From a virus, in IMG/VR virus record IMGVR_UViG_3300010885_013606, positions 1-21,950 of that record: a stretch of DNA of 21,950 bases; one strand, given 5' to 3'. The notes beneath the pieces were generated by a model. It ran no database searches. It was not told the DNA's origin and saw nothing but the letters and a program-made list of their open reading frames with translations. Positions 13,193-19,889 of this stretch are shown here, piece after piece. How positions within the stretch are numbered: position 1 is the stretch's first letter; every line of letters starts with the position of its first letter. Both the position numbers and the translations under genes were made by a program.

Positions 13193-13576
13193 CACCTACT
13201 ATAGATATAACTTATAGGTATAATTAACAAGGCTTAATAGCTATAAATATTACAAAGGTTCTAATGTCCTGTTTTTTAACGAATTAAGTGGACAAAATAC
13301 ATGAAACTTTACTAAAAAATTATGCAAACATTTAACAATCACTAAAAAGAACATTTAACATTTGTATGGATATAATATGACAAACAAAAGAAAAATGTAA
13401 GCCTTTAGATTGACTAATTTTGGAAAATAATATCTAATTTTAGCCTTATAGTGGAAAAAATAAGCCTTAAAAGGGATAATTATATATTATTTTGGTAGTT
13501 ATATGACAAGTTATATTCCCAAAATGGGAACCCAAAAACCTAAAGTAAATTTTATAAAGTAAACACTATAAAAAAG
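13193..13576. other. Repeat-bearing non-coding region before terminase (candidate packaging or control site)
   Basis: This is the longest stretch without a gene. It holds two copies of AACATTTAACA (13327-13337 and 13350-13360, 23 bases apart), three GCCTT units (13401, 13443, 13464), a dyad ATTTTGGAAAAT (13416-13427) and an inverted repeat TTCCC/GGGAA (13516-13520 and 13526-13530). There is no full P1/P2-type promoter, although a lone TAATTTTG box lies at 13415-13422. Position directly before the small terminase fits a cos or pac region or the late promoter; the sequence does not decide between them. Confidence 0.5.
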
Positions 13577-13963
13577 ATGGACAAAAAAAAGGGAGCAGAA
13601 GTGTCTCTAAAAGTAAGGCAGGAAAATAGAGAAAAGAAAAAAGAGGAGTTCATTAAAATATATAGTGAGAAGGCTAATAATATTTATCTAACCTGTAATG
13701 CACTAGGAATTGAAAGGGCCACATTCTATAATTGGCTTAAAGAAGATAACTCTTTTAAAGAGAAGATAACTGCTTTAGAAGAGGGAGATATAGATACTGC
13801 AGAGAGTGCTTTAAAAAGACAAATTAGAGAAGGGAATATTACTGCTATTATCTTCTACCTTAAAACTAAGGGGAAAAATAGAGGCTATGTAGAGAGACAG
13901 GAATTATCAGGGGTAAATGGGCAGAAGCTATTTGAAGTGAACATTATAGACAATAATGAATAG
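13577..13963 (+). CDS. Terminase small subunit
   Basis: A 128-residue basic protein. The N-terminus is Lys-rich; residues about 35-60 form a helix-turn-helix (YLTCNALGIERATFYNWLKED), followed by a helical stretch ALEEGDIDTAESALKRQI and AIIFYLKTKGKNRGYVER. This matches small terminase subunits that bind the packaging site and hand DNA to the large subunit. It lies immediately after the repeat-bearing region and overlaps the large subunit gene by 8 bases. Confidence 0.82.
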   Translation: MDKKKGAEVSLKVRQENREKKKEEFIKIYSEKANNIYLTCNALGIERATFYNWLKEDNSFKEKITALEEGDIDTAESALKRQIREGNITAIIFYLKTKGKNRGYVERQELSGVNGQKLFEVNIIDNNE

Positions 13964-15110
13964 CATTAAAACTAATAAAGTATTTAAGCACCTAGAGCAG
14001 TCCAAATCTAAAATAGTAGTAGAGCAGGGAGGTACCAGGTCAGGAAAGACTTATAATATTTTATTATGGATTATCTTTAGTTATTGCCATAAGAATACAG
14101 GCAAAATAATAACCATTTGTAGAAAGACATTCCCTGCACTAAGGGGAGCAGTTATGAGAGATTTCTTTCAGATTATAAAAGATAATGACTTATACTCTGA
14201 AGATTACCATAGCAAAACCATTAATGAATACTATATTAATGGAAATACCATAGAGTTTATTAGTTTAGATATGCCTCAAAAGATAAGGGGTAGAAAGAGA
14301 GATTTGCTTTTTATTAATGAGGCCAATGAATTAAACTATGAGGATTGGCAGCAGCTAATCTTTAGAACAAATGAAAGGGTAATATTAGATTACAACCCCT
14401 CTGAAGAGTTTCATTGGATATATGACCAGGTACTTAACAGGAATGATGTAGAGTTTTATCAAACTACCTACAAAGATAATCCATTTCTAGAGGAATCTAT
14501 TATTAAGGAAATAGAGAGGCTACAAACAATAGATGAGGGATATTGGAGAGTATACGGCTTAGGAGAGAGAGGTCAAAGCAGGAGCCTTATTTATACCTTT
14601 AGCACCTGTCTAGATATACCCTCTACTGCTAAGCTAATATCTTATGGCTTAGACTTTGGATATAGCAATGACCCTACTAGTTTAGTCAGGACTTATGTAG
14701 ATGGGGATAACATGTATGTGGATGAGTTAATCTATAAAACAGGGTTAACTAATCAGGACATAGCCAAAGAAATGAAGGCCCTAGGATTGGATGAGAGAGA
14801 TGAGGTATATGCAGATAGTGCAGAGCCAAAGAGTATAGAAGAGATTCATAGAATGGGATGGAATATAAAGCCAACTATTAAAGGTAGCATTAACATAGGC
14901 ATAGACATTGTTAGAAGGTATAGGCTATTTGCTACAGATAGAAGCTATAATCTTATCAAAGAATTAAGAAACTATAAGTACATAGAGGATAAGAATGGGC
15001 AATTAACCAATAAGCCTGTAGATAATTTTAACCATGCCCTGGATGCTTTAAGATACTCAGTAGTCAACAAACTAAGTCAGCATCATCTAGGCAAATACAC
15101 ATTTAGATAA
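13956..15110 (+). CDS. Terminase large subunit
   Basis: A 384-residue packaging motor and nuclease. The ATPase part has Walker A GGTRSGKT at 25-32, an adenine/C-motif region CRKTFPALRG, Walker B DLLFINE with Glu122, and LDYNPSE at 144-150. The RNase H-like nuclease part has acidic residues at Asp233 (YGLDFGYSNDPT), Asp287 (VYADSAEP) and Asp363 (ALDALRYS). The pattern fits the PBSX/terminase_3 group. It cuts concatemeric DNA and drives it into the head through the portal. Unusually, tail genes rather than the portal follow it. Confidence 0.95.
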   Translation: MNSIKTNKVFKHLEQSKSKIVVEQGGTRSGKTYNILLWIIFSYCHKNTGKIITICRKTFPALRGAVMRDFFQIIKDNDLYSEDYHSKTINEYYINGNTIEFISLDMPQKIRGRKRDLLFINEANELNYEDWQQLIFRTNERVILDYNPSEEFHWIYDQVLNRNDVEFYQTTYKDNPFLEESIIKEIERLQTIDEGYWRVYGLGERGQSRSLIYTFSTCLDIPSTAKLISYGLDFGYSNDPTSLVRTYVDGDNMYVDELIYKTGLTNQDIAKEMKALGLDERDEVYADSAEPKSIEEIHRMGWNIKPTIKGSINIGIDIVRRYRLFATDRSYNLIKELRNYKYIEDKNGQLTNKPVDNFNHALDALRYSVVNKLSQHHLGKYTFR

Positions 15111-15139
15111 ACGAAACAACAAAAAATATATTTATAAGT

Positions 15140-15724
15140 ATGTGGGACAAACTAACTTGCAGTCAATTTATTGGCTTATATGACATTGATAATAATGATA
15201 GGCTTAACATAGTAGAAAAGCAGCAGCTTATGCTAGGGGTAATTGAAGGTAAAAACCCTGAGGAATATGATACAATTAAGTACAAAGACTTACTTGAAAA
15301 ATGCAGTAAAAAGCTATCATTTTTTTCAGAATTACCTGAGAGTAAACCTGTAGATTATTTAGAGGTTAATGGTAATAGATATAAGTTCTGCTTTGAAGTT
15401 AGTGAAATAACTGCAGGGCAGTATATTGACATTAGCACCTTTAGTGGAAATATTATGGAGTTAAATAAGATAGCTGCCTGTTTCTTTTTACCAATGAAGG
15501 GAAAGAGATACATGGAGTATGGTTCGGTTCCACATGATAAGGTAGCTGAAGATTTGCTAGATGCTAATTTCCTAGAGTTGTATGGTTGTATGGTTTTTTT
15601 TTGTCAACTATTGAAGGGATTAATAAACGATATGGAAACCTTTTCAAATCTGACACAGGAGCAGAGGGAGAGGCTAACTCATTTATGGCAAAATGGGGTT
15701 GGGTACACTCAACTAAGCAAGTAG
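15140..15724 (+). CDS. Tail assembly chaperone, zero-frame product
   Basis: A 194-residue product read in the first frame. The N-terminal 150 residues (MWDKLTCSQFIGLYDID, then EVNGNRYKFCFEVSEITAGQ) resemble small chaperones that coat the tape measure during tail assembly, comparable to lambda gpG. A run of nine T at 15594-15602 lets part of the ribosomes slip back one base and continue into the extension at 15601-15864. Without slippage, translation adds about 40 residues (CQLLKGLINDMETF...) and stops at 15724. The N-terminal family is inferred from position and from the frameshift arrangement. Confidence 0.7.
   Translation: MWDKLTCSQFIGLYDIDNNDRLNIVEKQQLMLGVIEGKNPEEYDTIKYKDLLEKCSKKLSFFSELPESKPVDYLEVNGNRYKFCFEVSEITAGQYIDISTFSGNIMELNKIAACFFLPMKGKRYMEYGSVPHDKVAEDLLDANFLELYGCMVFFCQLLKGLINDMETFSNLTQEQRERLTHLWQNGVGYTQLSK
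15594..15602 (+). other. T9 slippery site for -1 frameshifting
   Basis: The zero frame reads GTT TTT TTT TGT, so the heptamer T-TTT-TTT (15595-15601) is a canonical X-XXY-YYZ slip site. After a one-base slip translation continues as TTG TCA ACT and stays open to 15864. I see no clear downstream hairpin. Confidence 0.7.
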
Positions 15725-15864
15725 CTGACTTTGAGAATATAACACTAACAGAAGGGTATAAATTAAATGTTATACATTACTTAAATACTTTAGCTTATTT
15801 AAAAGACTATAATAAGCAAAAAGATTTAGACTATAAAAAATGGGAAAAGAAACAGAATCAGTAG
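15601..15864 (+). CDS. Tail assembly chaperone, -1 frame extension
   Basis: These 87 residues are reached by slipping at the T9 run; the joined product (15140-15601 then 15601-15864) would be 241 residues, comparable to lambda gpGT. The extension contains FMAKWGWVHSTKQVADFENITL and NVIHYLNTLAYLKD. I recall this KWGW pattern, followed by an NVIEF-type helix, as a conserved Bacteroidota tail protein, which argues that the frame is translated and selected. A standalone start at an ATG (15586) is possible but lies inside the upstream frame without a good leader. The end overlaps the next gene by 25 bases. Confidence 0.7.
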   Translation: MSTIEGINKRYGNLFKSDTGAEGEANSFMAKWGWVHSTKQVADFENITLTEGYKLNVIHYLNTLAYLKDYNKQKDLDYKKWEKKQNQ

Positions 15865-16472
15865 TAGCTAATTTAAAAATAGGGGGTAGAACATTACAAC
15901 CTAATGAATATCTAGCTGCAGCAGATGAAACTACAAGTAAAAACTTAAAGAGCATTCTAGATAGACTAGGGGTAGCTTTGGTTTCTGCTTTAGAAAAGAA
16001 TTCCCCTGTAGCTAGTGGTAAGTTAGCTAGTTCATGGAGAGTCATTGGTGTCAAAGATACTAAGGATGGTACTAGATTAGAAGTAGGTACCGACATTGAA
16101 TATGCAGATTATATAGATAAGGGTGTAAAGGGAATAAAGAATAGAAAGAAGCAGATTAAAAATAAGGATGGTAAATACTATCAGTTTAAAACTTATGGTA
16201 TGCCTCCTGAGGCTTTAAAGTCTTTAGAAGGGTGGGCAAAAATTAAAAACATAGATTTAAAAGGTCAGAAAGCAGTAGACAAAAGTGAGGGCAGACCTAA
16301 TTATAACAAGCTAATAAAATCCCCATCACAAAGATTAGCCTATTATATTAAGAAGTATGGTATAGCAGGTAGAAACTTTAAGCAAAAATCATTAGATGAG
16401 GTACTACCTGATTATGAAGTACAGATAAAAGAAGTTAGTTTTAACTCATTAGTATTAAAAATTAAGACATGA
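15840..16472 (+). CDS. HK97-gp10-like tail or neck protein
   Basis: A 210-residue basic protein. Its central part matches HK97 gp10-type proteins: a helix with ILDRLGVALVSALEKNSPVASGKLASSW, then LEVGTDIEYADYIDKGVKG. Such proteins join tail to head or complete the tail. The C-terminus (SQRLAYYIKKYGI) resembles the end of similar Bacteroidota proteins. It overlaps the chaperone extension and the next gene by 4 bases. In other siphophages a long tape measure gene would be expected about here; none is present. Confidence 0.65.
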   Translation: MGKETESVVANLKIGGRTLQPNEYLAAADETTSKNLKSILDRLGVALVSALEKNSPVASGKLASSWRVIGVKDTKDGTRLEVGTDIEYADYIDKGVKGIKNRKKQIKNKDGKYYQFKTYGMPPEALKSLEGWAKIKNIDLKGQKAVDKSEGRPNYNKLIKSPSQRLAYYIKKYGIAGRNFKQKSLDEVLPDYEVQIKEVSFNSLVLKIKT

Positions 16473-17659
16473 TAACATTAATAGAGCCTATACAATATAT
16501 AGTATCGGCATTCAACAGAATAAACTACAAAATAAGTAGTGATGAGGTATTACAGGATGGGTTTAAATATGTAGTTAAAGTATTTGATGCTAATGATTTG
16601 CTAATCAGTACCATATATTATGATGCTGAGGCAGTATATGATAGCCCACTAGAGTTTGATATTTCTAATTTTGTTAATACTAGGTTCCAATATCAGGATA
16701 GTATAATGCAAGAAATGGCCCTGGTAAGTTTACCTACATACTCATATAAGTATAGGCTTAAATGCTATGAATATTATCTAAATGACTTAGGTGTATATGC
16801 TATAGATGTGGCTAGTGAAGTAGTATCTGAGTGGAAAATAGCAGTACCTTTATCTATTCCATTAATAGAGTTATCTAATTTTTATACTAATGAATACCCT
16901 TATAAGTTCACAGATGTATGTGATGAGAGTGGGGGTAATTTAAAGCCTTTGACAGATTGGGAATATCAAAAGCTAAGACTAACTGACTTATATACTATCT
17001 GCTGCTATAGCTTAGATAATAGACCTATTATTAGCTTTATTATGAGGGCCTATACAGGAGAAAGTTATACAGACTTAGAATATGTAACTTATGGAATAGA
17101 TGAGTCCCTATATGTATTAGGAGTAACCCCTATTAATTTTGGGAACCCTGACAAAATAGAGATATTTGTTAAGTTTAGTTCAGGGGCCTGTGGAGATTCT
17201 TATATTAAATTAGTACAAACTCTATATATTCAGCCATGTAGCAAATATGAGCCTGTTAGATTAATGTATCTAGGTAAATATGGAACCATGGAGTACATGA
17301 ACTTTGACCTGGTAAGTAGACAGAGTTTCGACATTGATAGAAAGAAATATCAAAGAGATTATACAGGAGATTTATTAAGGCCATTAATTAATAATATGCA
17401 AAATATCACTCCTATTTATTATACAGGAGAGAAAGAAAAGTGGAAGTTAACCTCTGACTATCTAACCAATGAGCAGAGTCATTTGCTAAGGTACTTATAT
17501 TCAAGTCCTTTAGTATATATGGTTATGCCTAATGGGCAATATGTTAATGTTAATATAGTACCTAATACTTATGAGGTTAAAAATAGCACTATAGATAAGT
17601 TATTTAATCTAGACTTAGATATTGAAATACCTGTATTAAACACTAGACAATCTATATAA
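16469..17659 (+). CDS. Conserved tail protein, 396 aa (possible distal tail component)
   Basis: A beta-rich protein of 396 residues with many Tyr and aromatic strands. It starts MITLIEPIQYIVSAFNRINY, has a middle with CDESGGNLKPLTDWEYQKL and SFIMRAYTGESYTDLEYV, and a C-terminal helix DYLTNEQSHLLRYLYSSP. I recall proteins of this size and layout as the gene before the tail hub in Bacteroidota phages; their exact role is not established to my knowledge. Spacing to the next gene is 3 bases, so it is translated as part of the tail-tip operon. A distal tail (Dit-like) role is inferred. Confidence 0.6.
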   Translation: MITLIEPIQYIVSAFNRINYKISSDEVLQDGFKYVVKVFDANDLLISTIYYDAEAVYDSPLEFDISNFVNTRFQYQDSIMQEMALVSLPTYSYKYRLKCYEYYLNDLGVYAIDVASEVVSEWKIAVPLSIPLIELSNFYTNEYPYKFTDVCDESGGNLKPLTDWEYQKLRLTDLYTICCYSLDNRPIISFIMRAYTGESYTDLEYVTYGIDESLYVLGVTPINFGNPDKIEIFVKFSSGACGDSYIKLVQTLYIQPCSKYEPVRLMYLGKYGTMEYMNFDLVSRQSFDIDRKKYQRDYTGDLLRPLINNMQNITPIYYTGEKEKWKLTSDYLTNEQSHLLRYLYSSPLVYMVMPNGQYVNVNIVPNTYEVKNSTIDKLFNLDLDIEIPVLNTRQSI

Positions 17660-17662
17660 AGA

Positions 17663-19885
17663 ATGGCAGCTAAATTATTTGTAGAAGGGCATGAAGTTGA
17701 GACCTTTGGAGATATAGATACTGAGTTTACTTACTCTATTGCTAACATTAGTGATATTGAAAAGAGAAACTCATCATTTTCTAAGACTATTATTATACCT
17801 GCTACTAACAGAAACAGGGAAATATTTGGGCATATATTTGATATATCTGTTCAGAATGATTATTTAGGTAGCAATCCTAATGTCTATTCTAATTTTAACC
17901 CTGCTAAAAAGGCTAAGGCTTTAATATACCTGGACTCAGTTAAGATATTTGATGGTATTATAAGAATGATGTCTATTAGTAATGTTAATGGAGATATCAA
18001 ATTTGAAACTAATGTATTTGGTAGGCTTAATGATATCCTTTATTCACTAGGAGATAAGACATTAAATGACTTAGATTTTACTAACTATGACCATGAGTGG
18101 AATTTAGTACAGATTGAGAATAGTTGGGATAGAGAAATGTGGACTTTAGGAGGGGATAACTATGTATATCCTTTAATTGATTATGGGATGTCTTTAGATA
18201 ATGGGTTTACTTATCCATTAACTCAGTTTAGACCCGCTATTTTTGTTAGGGAAATTCTAGGTAGAATGTTTCAAGAAGCAGGGTTCCAAATTATAGCCCC
18301 TTTCTTTGATACTGACTATTTTAAAAAGTTAGTTCTAATCTATACAGATAATGCACCTGTTAAAAGCATACCATTAGGGCTTAATGTAACTAGCGCAAAT
18401 GATGGGGATATTATTAATTATATAGATACTCCATTAGTTGAAGATGATACTATTCCTTTATCCTTACCAACTATTACAACAGGTACAGGGTGGACTCAAA
18501 TGGGTGGTGGGATACAATATGAATACAATGAAGTAACCCCTATAGATAGTAACTTAATAGTAAACTATGATATAAGTGCATTTCATCCCACAAATGGAAC
18601 CATTGCAATGACACTATTTGTAGAGAGAGATAGAGGTGGGTTAGTAGAAATAATTGGTACTGCATATGGGCAGTTTAATTTTAGATATCAAACTCCCCCT
18701 GTTTATAATTCTAGATTTCAGGGCCAAATAAATACTACTGCTCAAATAGAACAGAATGATATTATTACAATTAAGTTAAGAACACAATCTTTAGTAGGTG
18801 GTGTAGGTATTAAAGCAGATTTGACAGGTACCATTAATTTAATTTTAGGTACTGATATCCCTGTAACTACTCCATTAGTAGAATTTGATACCATGAAAAT
18901 GGCTTATATATTACCTAAGTCTATTAAGCAAAAAGATTTTTTAAAGTCTGTTATTCAGATGTTTAATCTTTATATAGAGCAGGATAAGTTAATTGATAAT
19001 GCTTTAATTATAACTCCTTACCCTTTGTTTTTGGATATATATAAAGACCAGGCAGTAGATTGGAGCCAAAAATTAGATACAAGTTCTGAGGTATCCATAA
19101 CCCCATTAAGTGAATTAACATTTAAGGAGTATAGATTAAAGTATCAAGAAGATAACGATTATTGGAATGACTTTTATCAAAAGAAATTTAACATGACTTA
19201 TGGCGAATCTGTAAGTATTTTTGATAATGACTTTCAAAGAGATGTAAAAGAGGTAGTAATACCTTTAGGCCCTCCAATGATGAGAGATGAGTATGGAGGT
19301 TTAATCATGTTATCTTTGTATAAGGTACAAAATGACATAAAACAACCTTCTAATTTTAGACCTAGAATAGCATCATGGAAATATAATGGAGAAAGTACCC
19401 CTGCTAATTGGCAGATAGCTTATAGTTTTTTTGATGGGGCCTGGCAATATGCACCTCAAAATACATATCCTTATGCAGGGCATTTAGATGACCCTTATAA
19501 TGCTACTACAGATTTACTATTCGGGTATCCTAGAGAGGTTTATTTTAGTATTAACCCTTATCCTAATGCTAATCTATTTAATGCTTTCTATAGTGGTCTT
19601 ATTAGTGAAATAAGCAATATCTATAGTAGGTTATTAAAGGGCCAATTCAGATTATTAAATACTGACATATTAGACTTAGATTTTAGAAGGTTAATTAAAG
19701 TTGGTAAACATTTTTTCAGGTTAATAAAAGTAGATAAATATAATCCTGTAGCAGATGGGCTTTCTGAAGTCAGTTTATTAAAGGTATTAGAAGGTTTGAG
19801 GTTCTCAGATTTTGATTATATATTATTAGAAGATGGTACTAGTTATCTTCTACAACAAAACGGAGTAAGTAAAATTTATATTTAA
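17663..19885 (+). CDS. Tail hub or tail-tip protein, 740 aa
   Basis: A large protein whose first 150 residues contain RNSSFSKTIIIPATNRN, then NPAKKAKALIYLDSVKIFDGI and IKFETNVFGRLNDILYSLG. This N-terminal pattern is typical of the tail hub of Bacteroidota phages, comparable to Tal/gp27-like baseplate proteins. A middle section (about 260-395) rich in Thr, Gly and strands may be a carbohydrate-binding-like insert, followed by LPKSIKQKDFLKSVIQMFNLYIEQD, typical of hub domains. The end is LLEDGTSYLLQQNG. No peptidase or lysozyme motif was seen. It precedes the fibre gene by 4 bases. Confidence 0.65.
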   Translation: MAAKLFVEGHEVETFGDIDTEFTYSIANISDIEKRNSSFSKTIIIPATNRNREIFGHIFDISVQNDYLGSNPNVYSNFNPAKKAKALIYLDSVKIFDGIIRMMSISNVNGDIKFETNVFGRLNDILYSLGDKTLNDLDFTNYDHEWNLVQIENSWDREMWTLGGDNYVYPLIDYGMSLDNGFTYPLTQFRPAIFVREILGRMFQEAGFQIIAPFFDTDYFKKLVLIYTDNAPVKSIPLGLNVTSANDGDIINYIDTPLVEDDTIPLSLPTITTGTGWTQMGGGIQYEYNEVTPIDSNLIVNYDISAFHPTNGTIAMTLFVERDRGGLVEIIGTAYGQFNFRYQTPPVYNSRFQGQINTTAQIEQNDIITIKLRTQSLVGGVGIKADLTGTINLILGTDIPVTTPLVEFDTMKMAYILPKSIKQKDFLKSVIQMFNLYIEQDKLIDNALIITPYPLFLDIYKDQAVDWSQKLDTSSEVSITPLSELTFKEYRLKYQEDNDYWNDFYQKKFNMTYGESVSIFDNDFQRDVKEVVIPLGPPMMRDEYGGLIMLSLYKVQNDIKQPSNFRPRIASWKYNGESTPANWQIAYSFFDGAWQYAPQNTYPYAGHLDDPYNATTDLLFGYPREVYFSINPYPNANLFNAFYSGLISEISNIYSRLLKGQFRLLNTDILDLDFRRLIKVGKHFFRLIKVDKYNPVADGLSEVSLLKVLEGLRFSDFDYILLEDGTSYLLQQNGVSKIYI

Positions 19886-19889
19886 TAGT

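Noticed and set aside
13265-13280. T6 run at about 13273 as a terminator after the middle operon
   Set aside because: I could not build a convincing stem immediately upstream of it.
13415-13422. TAATTTTG as a full promoter for terminase
   Set aside because: No TTTG lies at the 19-base distance seen in P1 and P2, so only the -7 half is supported.
3622-18832. Nine copies of GGTACC scattered through the window
   Set aside because: More than base composition predicts, but they lie in genes at irregular spacing and both GGTA and TACC are generally common words here; probably word bias rather than a signal.
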